Shown piece after piece: positions 35,661-47,003 of a DNA stretch of 64,000 bases. Below the pieces are notes generated by a model. The model saw only the letters and a program-made list of their open reading frames with translations, did not search any database and was not told the origin of the DNA. This DNA comes from Anaerosporobacter mobilis DSM 15930 (GTDB lineage: Bacteria > Bacillota > Clostridia > Lachnospirales > Lachnospiraceae). Location: positions 1 through 64,000 of the forward strand of contig NZ_FRCP01000012.1 in assembly GCF_900142955.1 (NCBI RefSeq), written 5' to 3'. Within the stretch, counting starts at the first letter, position 1, and every line of letters begins with the position of its first letter. The position numbers and the translations under genes were made by a program.

Positions 35661-36509
35661 ATGGCTAACTTATTTTCGGGATTAGAGAATTTCGGACTAG
35701 GCGAGTTACAAGGCCTAGATGTGTATAATACAGGTAACGGTGACAAAAAAGAAGGGGACAAAGAAGCAGAGAAACCAAAGATCACGGAAGACGATTTTAT
35801 CTTTGATAAGACACATACTTGTCCAGTTTGTGATAACGAATTCAAATCAAAGTCAGTAAAAACTGGTAAGGTGAAATTACTTGGCGCTGATTCTGATTTA
35901 CGTCCAAAGTATCAACTTGTTGATTCATTAAAATATGATGCAATTGTTTGTCCGAGTTGTGGATATAGTGCATTAAATCGTTTCTTTAATTACATGACTG
36001 CACCACAAGCCAAATTAATTAAAGATCAAATTACAATTAATTTTCGTGGTATTGAAAATGAAGGAGAAATCTATACTTATGACGAAGCAATTGCTCGTCA
36101 TAAGTTAGTTCTTGTGAATACAATAGTTAAGAAGGCAAAGAATAGTGAGAGAGCCTATACTTGCTTGAAAATTGCATGGTTACTAAGAGGTAAGGCAGAG
36201 ACGTTACCAGCAGACACGGATAACTATGACAAAGAAATTGCTAAATTAAAGTCAGAAGAGGATGAGTTTATCTATAATGCTTACGAAGGATTTACAACAG
36301 CATTCTCAAAAGAGATGTTCCCAATGTGTGGAATGGATGAGAATACTGTTACATATCTAGTAGCTGACTTAGCAAGACGTTGTGGCAAATTTGATGAAGC
36401 AGGAAGATGGATTTCTAGGGTACTTATTGCAAGAGATGCAAATGAACGTATTAAGTCAAAAGCGCGTGATTTGAAAGAGCTTATTGTACAAAACAAAAGA
36501 GATAATTAA
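35661..36509 (+). CDS. DUF2225 zinc-ribbon protein
   Basis: This is a cytoplasmic protein of unknown role in the DUF2225 family of Firmicutes. The 282-residue protein has an N-terminal low-complexity stretch, two Cys pairs likely to bind zinc (CPVCDNEF near residue 55 and CPSCGYSALNRFF near residue 97), and a helical, TPR-like C-terminal half. GGGAGGG is placed well before its ATG, 12 bases after the glnS stop, so it is cotranscribed with glnS. Confidence 0.88.
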   Translation: MANLFSGLENFGLGELQGLDVYNTGNGDKKEGDKEAEKPKITEDDFIFDKTHTCPVCDNEFKSKSVKTGKVKLLGADSDLRPKYQLVDSLKYDAIVCPSCGYSALNRFFNYMTAPQAKLIKDQITINFRGIENEGEIYTYDEAIARHKLVLVNTIVKKAKNSERAYTCLKIAWLLRGKAETLPADTDNYDKEIAKLKSEEDEFIYNAYEGFTTAFSKEMFPMCGMDENTVTYLVADLARRCGKFDEAGRWISRVLIARDANERIKSKARDLKELIVQNKRDN

Positions 36510-36510
36510 A

Positions 36511-36590
36511 AGACAATCCTAAATATTAACATGTCAATATGGACTAGAAAATCATATTGGCATGTTTTTTATTTAAAATTGTCTTTTCTT
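36511..36590. terminator. Nested terminator between DUF2225 and DUF6062 genes
   Basis: Inner arms AACATGTCAATATG and CATATTGGCATGTT are followed by TTTTA. An outer pair AGACAAT/ATTGTCT encloses them. It lies between convergent genes and can serve both. Confidence 0.8.
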
Positions 36591-36596
36591 TTTTAT

Positions 36597-37316
36597 TTAT
36601 TCAACTTGGAAGCTATTTGTTTTTTGAATGGTTCTTGGTAATGCATCTTGTGAATTTTTCCAAGGTTCATTCACGTAACGATAATCAAATTTGTCAATAA
36701 ACCATGATAAATCATCACGTACGCGCTTCATATTATCGAGATATAATTTATTGAGGTCAGCGAGGAAGGATTGCAACATATCGCCGCTTAATTGTTCTGG
36801 TGCCATTTGATAGAGATCTGCATAATGATTTGTGCATAGACCTTTGGAAGCGCGGAACAAATCACGAAACTCGGATTCCTTTTTGTATAGATAGAAAACA
36901 GTTATTAGATAACGCTTATAGGTCATTTCAATACGGTCACATACATAACAAGAGTGTTTTAAGGCCTCTATGTAAGCTGGAACTCCTTTTGATTCTGTTT
37001 TTTTCTTGAACAAAGAAGGTGCAGATATTTTTTCTGAACCAGATAGTTTCGTTAAGTCATCAATAGTCTTATCCATATGTGTCTTAAGCATAAGAGCTAA
37101 TCCAAGTCGATTCTGGTTATTATATAATTGTTTGATATGAGTGTTACAAAAACCTATTTTATCAGTAACAGCACGAATATCATCTTCCATATAACTTGGT
37201 CCCATAGTGAAATCAATTGCTTTTAATTCCAAGCTATTATACATGGAACAAACGGGACATTCGCAATCTTCTCTATAGGCATCCATTACGGGTATTGTAT
37301 ATAATTGTTCTTTCAT
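36597..37316 (-). CDS. DUF6062 family protein
   Basis: This soluble protein of 239 residues belongs to a family seen widely in Lachnospiraceae without assigned function. It contains paired cysteines that may bind metal or an iron-sulfur cluster: CECPVC near residue 17, CNTH near residue 62, CYVCDRIE near residue 123 and CTNHY near residue 163. I start at the ATG at 37316, where GGAGGT is correctly spaced, rather than at the longer frame. It is divergent from the glycosylase gene and monocistronic. Confidence 0.8.
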   Translation of the reverse strand: MKEQLYTIPVMDAYREDCECPVCSMYNSLELKAIDFTMGPSYMEDDIRAVTDKIGFCNTHIKQLYNNQNRLGLALMLKTHMDKTIDDLTKLSGSEKISAPSLFKKKTESKGVPAYIEALKHSCYVCDRIEMTYKRYLITVFYLYKKESEFRDLFRASKGLCTNHYADLYQMAPEQLSGDMLQSFLADLNKLYLDNMKRVRDDLSWFIDKFDYRYVNEPWKNSQDALPRTIQKTNSFQVE

Positions 37317-37454
37317 CGTGTAACCTCCGATCATGTGTATAGGCATCTTATGAATTGCCAGTATTTTTATTATAACATAGATTCAAGTGTTTATGCTATA
37401 ATGTATTCATTTGTTAGAGTATTGATAAACAAGTATGAAAGGGGCCATATAAAT

Positions 37455-38327
37455 ATGAGAATAATAGCAGACAAAACGTGTATCGTGATAGAAGAAATAG
37501 AACACTTTGATTTAAAGCAGACACTAGAATGTGGTCAATGCTTTCGGTATGAATGTATTAGTGATAATGAATACCTTGTTATAGCTAAGAATCGTACGCT
37601 TCATATAAAACAAGAAGATAACATACTGTTCTTCTATAATAGTACTATGGAAGAGGTACAGTCCATATGGTGTCCATATTTTGATTTGAATAGGGATTAT
37701 GGTACAATTAAGAAATGGTTGAATGAAAGAGATAACCTGATAGGAGAAGCAATTGAGCAAAAGTCAGGTGTCAGAATATTAAACCAAGAATTTTTTGAGA
37801 TGCTTATTACCTTTATAATATCACAGAATAAGCAAATTCCACATATAATGCAGATTGTTGAGCGTATATCAGAAAGATTTGGTGAATATATTGGGGAATG
37901 GAATGGTAAGAAGTATTACAGCTTTCCAACTCCTGAAGTACTAAGTAAAGCGACGGAACAAGATTTTCTCGATATGAAGGCTGGATTTCGAGCCAAATAC
38001 TTAGTGGATGCATGTAAAAAAGTTGTGAGTCAAGAACTGTGTGAGAACGAGTTACGTCAGATGAACTATGGGGAAGCCCTTGAGAAGATTCAGATTGTAA
38101 AAGGTATTGGTGAGAAGGTAGGTAATTGTATCTTGTTATTTGGTCTTGGAAGAAGAGAAGCATTTCCTATTGATGTATGGATGATTCGAATTTTGGAAAG
38201 ACTATATTTTGATGAGCCTGTTAAGAAAGATGAGATGCAAGCGTTTGCGAAAGAACACTTTGGTGAGTATGGAGGTTATGCTCAACAATATCTCTTCTAC
38301 TATGCGAGAGATAATCGTGTAAAATAA
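37455..38327 (+). CDS. ogg: OGG1-type 8-oxoguanine DNA glycosylase/AP lyase
   Basis: This base-excision repair enzyme removes 8-oxoguanine and nicks the abasic site. The 290-residue protein has the N-terminal OGG domain with LECGQCFRYE and a helix-hairpin-helix GPD domain. The Schiff-base Lys is in KGIGEKVGNCILLFGLG and the catalytic Asp is in AFPIDVWMIR, at the spacing seen in OGG1. I start at the ATG at 37455, with AAAGGGG before it; the frame is open upstream into the DUF6062 gene without a ribosome binding site. A TATAAT at 37397 is a possible -10. It is transcribed alone. Confidence 0.92.
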   Translation: MRIIADKTCIVIEEIEHFDLKQTLECGQCFRYECISDNEYLVIAKNRTLHIKQEDNILFFYNSTMEEVQSIWCPYFDLNRDYGTIKKWLNERDNLIGEAIEQKSGVRILNQEFFEMLITFIISQNKQIPHIMQIVERISERFGEYIGEWNGKKYYSFPTPEVLSKATEQDFLDMKAGFRAKYLVDACKKVVSQELCENELRQMNYGEALEKIQIVKGIGEKVGNCILLFGLGRREAFPIDVWMIRILERLYFDEPVKKDEMQAFAKEHFGEYGGYAQQYLFYYARDNRVK

Positions 38328-38418
38328 GAAATAGATAGTAAAAATGAGAAAAAGAGAGCAATCGAGAGAAAACGAAAGGTATGGAGCGAAAATCACGAAG
38401 TTTGCGAAAAACTTTCAG

Positions 38419-38447
38419 TTGCATTTAAAAGGTAAATTTACTAATAT
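38419..38447 (+). promoter_or_regulatory. groESL promoter
   Basis: TTGCAT (38419), a 17-base spacer and TAATAT (38442) lie directly upstream of the CIRCE element, so transcription would start within or just before the operator. Confidence 0.65.
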
Positions 38448-38458
38448 ATAAATAACTT

Positions 38459-38485
38459 TTAGCACTCGTTCAAAGTGAGTGCTAA
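38459..38485 (+). promoter_or_regulatory. CIRCE operator (HrcA binding site)
   Basis: TTAGCACTC, nine bases, GAGTGCTAA: an exact match to the CIRCE consensus. It places groES-groEL under HrcA heat-shock repression. Confidence 0.97.
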
Positions 38486-38559
38486 TAACTAAAAAAATAA
38501 GTAATGACTACGGGTGAAGGATACACTTTCCGTAAACAAGAATAAGGAGGAATATTAAT

Positions 38560-38847
38560 ATGAAATTAGTACCTTTAGGAGACAAAGTTGTATTAAAACA
38601 ATTAGAAGCAGAAGAAACAACAAAATCAGGAATTGTTTTACCTGGTCAAGCGAAAGAGAAACCACAACAAGCTGAAGTCATTGCGGTAGGACCTGGCGGA
38701 ATCGTAGATGGTAAAGAAGTTACTATGCAAGTTAAAGTAGGAGATAAAGTAATCTACTCGAAATATGCTGGAACAGAAGTAAAACTTGGTGAAGATGAAT
38801 ACATTGTTGTAAAACAAAATGATATTGTTGCAATAGTAGAAGATTAA
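38560..38847 (+). CDS. groES: Co-chaperonin GroES
   Basis: GroES is the lid of the GroEL folding chamber. The 95-residue protein starts MKLVPLGDKVVLKQLEAEE and has the mobile loop TTKSGIVLPGQAKEKPQ, followed by the conserved KVGDKVIYSKYAGTEVK. Length is normal. AAGGAGG precedes the ATG. It is the first gene of the CIRCE-controlled operon, with groEL 70 bases downstream. Confidence 0.98.
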   Translation: MKLVPLGDKVVLKQLEAEETTKSGIVLPGQAKEKPQQAEVIAVGPGGIVDGKEVTMQVKVGDKVIYSKYAGTEVKLGEDEYIVVKQNDIVAIVED

Positions 38848-38881
38848 GACATAAGAAACGGAATAGTTATAGATGTAATAA

Positions 38882-40543
<1,662 letters not shown>

Positions 40544-40598
40544 TTTAATCAAATATACATTCGCAAAATAGTCATCTAGTATAGCATCATAGATAGAG

Positions 40599-40660
40599 AA
40601 GGCAATTTTCGGTGATACTATGTGATAATACATAGTATCATATGGAAATTGCCTTTTTAT
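40599..40660 (+). terminator. Terminator after groEL
   Basis: A long stem (AAGGCAATTTTC with GGAAATTGCCTT, extended by GATACTATGT/ACATAGTATC) is followed by TTTTTAT. Confidence 0.85.
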
Positions 40661-40802
40661 TTTAGAGAAAATGATTAGGATTCATGGCAGTTTATATAAA
40701 TTTTATGACATACCACTTTCTTTTCCGTGCATTTTTTAGTATAATGTATTTAATTGCTTAAGATTAGTTAGTAGCATGATTGTAATTAGGAGGAAGTTTT
40801 AT

Positions 40803-41306
40803 ATGGGAGAAACTTATGCAGAAGCAGGGGTATCTAGATTACCTACTGCGAAAACATACCTTATTAAGTTTTTATTAATTGTACTTACATTCGCATCCGT
40901 GATTTTAACACTAACGGTATCACCTGCTTTATTTACATTCGTATTAGTTTGTATTGTGGCAATTTCATTCATATTCCCTAGACTTAATGTTGAATATGAA
41001 TATGTGTACTGTGATGGACAAATTGATTTTGATCGTATCAGTGGAAAAGCAAAAAGAAAGAGAATGTTACGTATCGATATGGAACAAGTGGAAATTGTTG
41101 CACCAGAGACTTCACATGCACTTGACTCTTATCGTAATAACAAGAGTTTTACTCTTAAGAACTTTAGTTCATTAAGAAAAGATGCAAAAACCTATGCGAT
41201 TTATTCTGTTTCGGGAGAATCAAGATACAAGATCTTATTTGAGCCAAGCGAGAAGATGCTTGAATGTATGAGATACAAAGCACCTCGTAAAGTAATGATG
41301 CAATAA
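40803..41306 (+). CDS. Small membrane protein with PH-like domain (DUF6106-like)
   Basis: This 167-residue protein has two adjacent hydrophobic segments (about 22-42 and 45-65) followed by a cytoplasmic beta-rich domain (about 70-165) resembling a bacterial PH domain (YEYVYCDGQIDFDRISGKAK). I recognise it as similar to DUF6106 proteins of Lachnospiraceae, function unknown. I start at the ATG at 40803, with AGGAGG eleven bases before it. It stands alone between groEL and guaB. Confidence 0.72.
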   Translation: MGETYAEAGVSRLPTAKTYLIKFLLIVLTFASVILTLTVSPALFTFVLVCIVAISFIFPRLNVEYEYVYCDGQIDFDRISGKAKRKRMLRIDMEQVEIVAPETSHALDSYRNNKSFTLKNFSSLRKDAKTYAIYSVSGESRYKILFEPSEKMLECMRYKAPRKVMMQ

Positions 41307-41343
41307 CATTCATTGCATAAAACTTTTTCGAGTTATCTGGCAC

Positions 41344-41370
41344 CAAATTGAATATAGTATATTCAATTTG
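41344..41370. repeat. Perfect 27-bp palindrome downstream of the PH-like gene
   Basis: Arms CAAATTGAATAT and ATATTCAATTTG are separated by only three bases. The short loop and lack of a T-run argue for a protein-binding site or cruciform rather than a terminator. The rest of 41307-41500 shows nothing else. Confidence 0.7.
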
Positions 41371-41500
41371 TGTGCTTACAGATATGGAAGAAACAGGGTT
41401 TACAATGACTTGCTGCATTTTATTAATATGTTTATAAGAAATAATTATATAAAGTAAGAAAATGAGCTAAATAGTTAAGAATATAACTGAAATCAAAAAG

Positions 41501-41528
41501 AGATTGTGAGAAACAATCTTTTTTTTGT
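41501..41528 (+). terminator. Terminator upstream of guaB
   Basis: The short hairpin AGATTGTgagaAACAATCT is followed by eight T's. It lies just before the guaB promoter and ends upstream transcription. Confidence 0.8.
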
Positions 41529-41538
41529 ATTTAATAGG

Positions 41539-41567
41539 TTGACAAGTTTATTTTTTTTAGTTATACT
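41539..41567 (+). promoter_or_regulatory. guaB promoter
   Basis: TTGACA, exactly 17 bases, TATACT: a near-consensus sigma-A promoter about 85 bases before guaB. The leader contains a small ATGACATTTTT-type stem but no purine riboswitch that I can recognise. Confidence 0.85.
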
Positions 41568-41605
41568 TGTGAAAATTACTGTCTACGACAGAAAGACATT
41601 ATTAA

Positions 41606-43105
<1,500 letters not shown>

Positions 43106-43138
43106 ATTGATTTATATAAATTAACTCAAATTTATAAG

Positions 43139-43222
43139 ACAATCTTCATGTTTTGTATGTGGATTCATGGATTTACAAATCCGTGCCTCATATACAAAAC
43201 AGTTGAAAGATTGTTTTTTTTT
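43139..43222 (+). terminator. Large branched terminator after guaB
   Basis: Outer arms ACAATCTT/AAGATTGT (with bulges), middle arms GTTTTGTATGTGG/CATATACAAAAC and an inner GGATT/AATCC hairpin form an extended structure followed by ten T's. The rest of the gap to 43413 holds no recognisable feature apart from the leader of the amidase gene. Confidence 0.75.
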
Positions 43223-43413
43223 GTTGCATCTGATTGTGTATATAACTCAAACGTTGGCAATCGCGATGCTTCAAAGTAAGTGACTTACCCCATATGTTTC
43301 ATAATATTTATTACATAGAATAGTTAAGAATTTCTTAATGGGTTGAAACATAGAAAAAATTGTGGAATAATAGGAGAAGAGAGTACAGAAGTAAGACAGA
43401 TGGAGTTAATATA

Positions 43414-44136
43414 ATGAGGAAAAGATTAACTAAGGCACAATATAGAAGAAAGAAAAAGATGAAACGATTATTAATACTTAGTAGTTTGGTATTAATGTTT
43501 GTGACAGGGGTATGCCTCTTAGGTGGAGGAATATCGAAGATTCTTCAAGGTGGATTGTTTGGAGTAATGAGTAAACCGACACTAAAGATGATAGATGGAT
43601 TCTATGATAGTCTTAATATAGAAGAGATGTTGCTTACACCGAATGAATATTCAAGGCCGAAGACAGGACTTAAGAAAGTTAAGGGTGTGGTAATTCATTA
43701 TACTGCTAATCCAGGAACCGATGCAGAGGCAAATCGAAATTACTTTGAGGGACTTAAAGAAGGTAAAACTTATGCCAATGGTAATTATATCTACTCAAGT
43801 AGTAATTTTATTATAGGTTTGAAAGGAAATATCATTCAGTGCGTCCCTTTGAATGAGGTTGCATATGCATCAAATGGTAGAAATGAAGATACCATATCAA
43901 TTGAAGTGTGCCATCCAGATGAGACAGGAAAATTCACAAAGAAATCATATAAATCCTTGGTCAAACTTACCGCATGGATTTGTTCGGAATATAATCTAAA
44001 GAAAGAGGATATTATAAGACATTACGATGTTACAGGTAAGATTTGCCCGAAGTATTTTGTAGAGAATGAAGAGGACTGGGAACAATTCAAAGAAGATGTG
44101 TTTAAAGTAATCGAAGAGAATGCAAAGAATAAATAA
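43414..44136 (+). CDS. Membrane-anchored N-acetylmuramoyl-L-alanine amidase
   Basis: This is a peptidoglycan amidase of the Amidase_2/PGRP fold that cuts between muramic acid and the stem peptide outside the cell. The 240-residue protein has a very basic N-terminus, one membrane segment (about 20-42, LLILSSLVLMFVTGVCLLGG) and a catalytic domain with the zinc ligands in VVIHYTANPG and in IIRHYDVTGKICPKYF, where the second His and the Cys are expected. I start at the ATG at 43414, with GGAG eight bases before it; the longer frame has no ribosome binding site. It is monocistronic. Confidence 0.92.
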   Translation: MRKRLTKAQYRRKKKMKRLLILSSLVLMFVTGVCLLGGGISKILQGGLFGVMSKPTLKMIDGFYDSLNIEEMLLTPNEYSRPKTGLKKVKGVVIHYTANPGTDAEANRNYFEGLKEGKTYANGNYIYSSSNFIIGLKGNIIQCVPLNEVAYASNGRNEDTISIEVCHPDETGKFTKKSYKSLVKLTAWICSEYNLKKEDIIRHYDVTGKICPKYFVENEEDWEQFKEDVFKVIEENAKNK

Positions 44137-44154
44137 TGCAAAACCTATATATAA

Positions 44155-44202
44155 GAAGAGAGTCGCTCTTATAGATCATTCTATAAGTAGCGACTCTTTT
44201 GC
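44155..44202. terminator. Terminator after the amidase gene
   Basis: Arms AAGAGAGTCGCTCTTATAG and CTATAAGTAGCGACTCTTTT around a six-base loop are followed by T-rich sequence. Confidence 0.85.
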
Positions 44203-44257
44203 TTGTTATATGTCACAGTTAGTAAATTAAAACTTGTAGTTTGATTTGGTTTTCTTA

Positions 44258-44737
44258 TTATAAAGAAAGTGTGATATCCTTGCCGATTGGCGTATATTTA
44301 GTGAATTTAACACCTGCAGATGTCAGCATTCTCTTGGAGGCAAGTACTGCTGGTGTATGTGCGTATTTATCATCCATATAGATAATTTCAGCAATTCCTT
44401 TTTGAATAATTGCTTTCGTACATTCGTTACATGGGAAAAGTGTTACATATACCTTAGAACCTTTTATATCAGTACCTGTATAATTAAGTATTGCGTTAAG
44501 TTCCGCATGACATACATAGAAATATTTCGTATCGAAGGGGTCACCTTCACGTTCCCATGGATACTCGTCATCGGAGCAGCCATATGGCATTCCGTTATAT
44601 CCAACAGATAGAATCTTGTTATCTTGACTAACGATACAAGCACCAACACTAGTACCAGGATCTTTACTTCTATTTGTAGATAACAATGCGATTCCCATAA
44701 AATAAGCATCCCAATTAATATAGTCTTGTTTTTTCAT
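44258..44737 (-). CDS. dCMP deaminase-like zinc enzyme (ComEB family)
   Basis: This is a zinc-dependent cytidine/deoxycytidylate deaminase family protein, probably converting dCMP to dUMP for thymidylate supply. The 159-residue protein carries the deaminase core: YVCHAELNAIL (zinc His and catalytic Glu) and LFPCNECTKAII (two zinc Cys). GTSVGACIVSQDNKILSVGYNG is the family start. ComEB of the competence operon is the same family, but no competence genes are nearby. I start at the ATG at 44737, with GGAGGTG well placed; the longer frame is not supported. Confidence 0.9.
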   Translation of the reverse strand: MKKQDYINWDAYFMGIALLSTNRSKDPGTSVGACIVSQDNKILSVGYNGMPYGCSDDEYPWEREGDPFDTKYFYVCHAELNAILNYTGTDIKGSKVYVTLFPCNECTKAIIQKGIAEIIYMDDKYAHTPAVLASKRMLTSAGVKFTKYTPIGKDITLSL

Positions 44738-44953
44738 AAAGCACCTCCGTTGTTTGGAATTAAGTATAATAGAAAACAAAGTGTACATTCTATTATTAGT
44801 AACCAAGATCTGAGAGTCATAGTTACAGTGGTTATATTTTAACATTGAAATACACCATATGTAAATAAAATACTAGATAAAATATAGCGAAATAGAAATA
44901 GTATCCCCTATTTTATGTAAGTCGATTCAATTTGTGAAAAAAAAACATAGGAC

Positions 44954-44999
44954 TTTACATAAACTTAACATTCAAAAAATATGAAGGTAACATTATAGG
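44954..44999 (+). promoter_or_regulatory. Pho-box array and promoter of the pst operon
   Basis: TTTACA (44954), TTAACA (44965) and GTAACA (44987) lie on one face of the helix, at 11 and 22 bp spacing, as in PhoP direct repeats of Firmicutes. TATAGG (44994) is a possible -10. The transcribed PhoP-PhoR pair at the end of the operon is the expected regulator. The 44738-44950 part of the gap shows nothing else. Confidence 0.6.
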
Positions 45000-45018
45000 T
45001 GTAAATTAAGTACTGTAA

Positions 45019-45093
45019 GGAAGAGGTAATGAAAAAAAGAGAGAATACGTAAAGTATTCCAGAGAGTTACCTAACGTAGCAAAAGGGGCTACG
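45019..45093 (+). promoter_or_regulatory. Structured leader of pstS with mini-ORF
   Basis: The leader can form AGGTAA (45024)/TTACCT (45067) enclosing GAATAC (45043)/GTATTC (45054), then a second hairpin CGTAGC (45075)/GCTACG (45088). A seven-codon reading frame, MKKRENT, starts at 45029 within the first stem. Whether it regulates pstS is unknown. Confidence 0.45.
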
Positions 45094-45142
45094 GGTTAAC
45101 CTTACAACATAAACGACATTTATAAAATGGAGGATAATTAAG

Positions 45143-46066
45143 ATGAGATTAAAACGATTAGTAGCATTATGTATGGTTGGAGCAATGGCGTTATCATTCG
45201 CTGGTTGTTCAAAGAACGAAAAAAACAATGCAAAAACGAACGGAAATACAACAGAAACAACAAATAAAACAGAAGATAGTACATCAACAGATACAACAGC
45301 GCAACCTGCAGAGGATTCATCTAACTTAAGTGGTACAGTAGTTATTACTGGTTCGACTTCAGTAGATAAAATCTTAAATGATATGATTGATGAATTCCAA
45401 GCAATTAACCCAGATGTAACAATCAACTACACTGGTACTGGTTCTTCAGCAGGTATCGCAGATACAATAGCAGGAAGCAATGATCTTGGTGCTTCATCAA
45501 GAGAATTAAAAGATGAAGAAAAAGCAGACAACGTAAAAGAAGTAGTTTTCGCTCATGATGGAATTGCTGTAATTACAAACCCAGCAAACACAGTTACAGA
45601 TATTTCAGTAGAAAACCTTGCAAAAATCTATAGCGGTGAAATTACTAACTGGAATCAACTTGGTGGAAACGATGCTCCTATCGTAATCGTTTCAAGAGAA
45701 GGAGCTTCAGGTACAAGAAGTGCATTTGAAGAATTAATTAAATTAGAAGATGCAGGCGGCTTAACAGAAGATGCAATGGTAGTAGAAGGTAACGGTAACG
45801 TTCAAACTTCAGTAGCTGGTAATGAAAATGCAATTGGTTATGTATCATTCTCATTCATTGATGATACAGTTAAGGCTCTTACAGTAGAAAGCGTTGAGGC
45901 AACTGCTGAAAATGCAAAAGCTGGTTCATACCCATTATCAAGACCTTTCTTATTCGTGTATGACGAAAACAACTATACAGCACAGACAAAAGCATTCGTT
46001 GAATTTGCACTTAGCGAGGATGGCCAATCTTATGTAGAAGCACACGGAGGCATTAAGATAGATTAA
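45143..46066 (+). CDS. pstS: Phosphate-binding lipoprotein PstS
   Basis: This extracellular lipoprotein captures phosphate for the Pst ABC importer. The 307-residue protein has a signal ending in the lipobox SFAGC (Cys22 region), a Thr/Asn-rich linker and the PBP-like phosphate-binding fold, with the ligand-loop features ITGSTSVDKI, GTGSSAGI and SREGASGTRSAFEE. GGAGG precedes the ATG. It is the first gene of pstSCAB-phoU-phoPR, behind the Pho-box array. Confidence 0.96.
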   Translation: MRLKRLVALCMVGAMALSFAGCSKNEKNNAKTNGNTTETTNKTEDSTSTDTTAQPAEDSSNLSGTVVITGSTSVDKILNDMIDEFQAINPDVTINYTGTGSSAGIADTIAGSNDLGASSRELKDEEKADNVKEVVFAHDGIAVITNPANTVTDISVENLAKIYSGEITNWNQLGGNDAPIVIVSREGASGTRSAFEELIKLEDAGGLTEDAMVVEGNGNVQTSVAGNENAIGYVSFSFIDDTVKALTVESVEATAENAKAGSYPLSRPFLFVYDENNYTAQTKAFVEFALSEDGQSYVEAHGGIKID

Positions 46067-46067
46067 T

Positions 46068-46946
46068 ATGAAGACGACAAAGATACGCGAAAAAATCATT
46101 GAAACATTATTCCTAATATGTGCCCTTATAAGCGTTATCAGCGTTGTAGCAATAATAGCATTTGTATTCTCCAAAGGACTTAAACCGTTCTTTGGAGAAA
46201 ATGCGTACAGTTTTACAGATTTCATCACTGGTGTTCATTGGAACCCAGAGAATAACCAATATGGTGTATTCTATATGATAGCAGGATCTGTATTCGCTAC
46301 AGCTGGTGCGATTTTAGTTGGGGTTCCAATAGGATTATTAACAGCAGTATTTATTGCTGAAGTTGCACCAAAAAGCATAGTGAACATTATTAAACCTGCA
46401 ATCGAATTACTTGCGGGTATTCCATCTGTTATTTACGGAGCATTCGGTATGGGTATTATATTACCTATTATTCAGAAAATATCACCACAACCACAAGGAC
46501 AATCATTATTAGCAGTAATTTGTGTTTTAACAATTATGATTTTGCCTACTATTATAACATTATCCGAAAGTGCACTACGTGCCGTACCCAATTCATATAG
46601 TGAAGCTTCCCTAGGATTAGGTGCTTCTAAGATGCAAACAATTTTCTGTAGTGTAGTTCCAGCTGCAAAATCAGGTATCTTATCTGCCACAGTACTTGGC
46701 ATTGGTAGAGCAATTGGTGAAACAATGGCGGTTATGATGATCGCTGGTAATGCAATTGGTGGTATACCAACAAGCATCTGGGATAAAGTACGTCCATTAA
46801 CTGTTAATATATCTATGGAGATGGGGTATGCTTCTGGTAGACATCAAGAGATGTTATTTGCAACAGGTGTTGTTTTATTCGTATTTATTATGTTTGTTAA
46901 TATTACAGTAATGCGTATTACACGTAAAGCAGGTGAAAAGAATTGA
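46068..46946 (+). CDS. pstC: Phosphate ABC permease PstC
   Basis: This is one of two channel subunits of the high-affinity phosphate importer. The 292-residue protein has six hydrophobic segments; the EAA-type loop is SEASLGLGASKMQTIFCSVV and the conserved ELLAGIPSVIYGAFGMG lies in the middle. It starts one base after the pstS stop and its nearest Shine-Dalgarno-like sequence (GGAGG, 46045) is inside pstS, so translation is probably coupled to pstS. Confidence 0.95.
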   Translation: MKTTKIREKIIETLFLICALISVISVVAIIAFVFSKGLKPFFGENAYSFTDFITGVHWNPENNQYGVFYMIAGSVFATAGAILVGVPIGLLTAVFIAEVAPKSIVNIIKPAIELLAGIPSVIYGAFGMGIILPIIQKISPQPQGQSLLAVICVLTIMILPTIITLSESALRAVPNSYSEASLGLGASKMQTIFCSVVPAAKSGILSATVLGIGRAIGETMAVMMIAGNAIGGIPTSIWDKVRPLTVNISMEMGYASGRHQEMLFATGVVLFVFIMFVNITVMRITRKAGEKN

Positions 46947-46979
46947 TAAAATTCAAGATTGTAGAGAAAGGAGTCATAC

Positions 46980-46991
46980 ATGGCAAGATAG
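46980..46991 (+). other. Three-codon mini-ORF in frame with pstA
   Basis: ATG GCA AGA TAG lies six bases after a strong AAAGGAG and is in the same frame as pstA, whose next ATG is 24 bases downstream (47004). The amber codon prevents this well-placed start from making PstA directly. Confidence 0.7.
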
Positions 46992-47003
46992 CTTGCAATA
47001 TGT

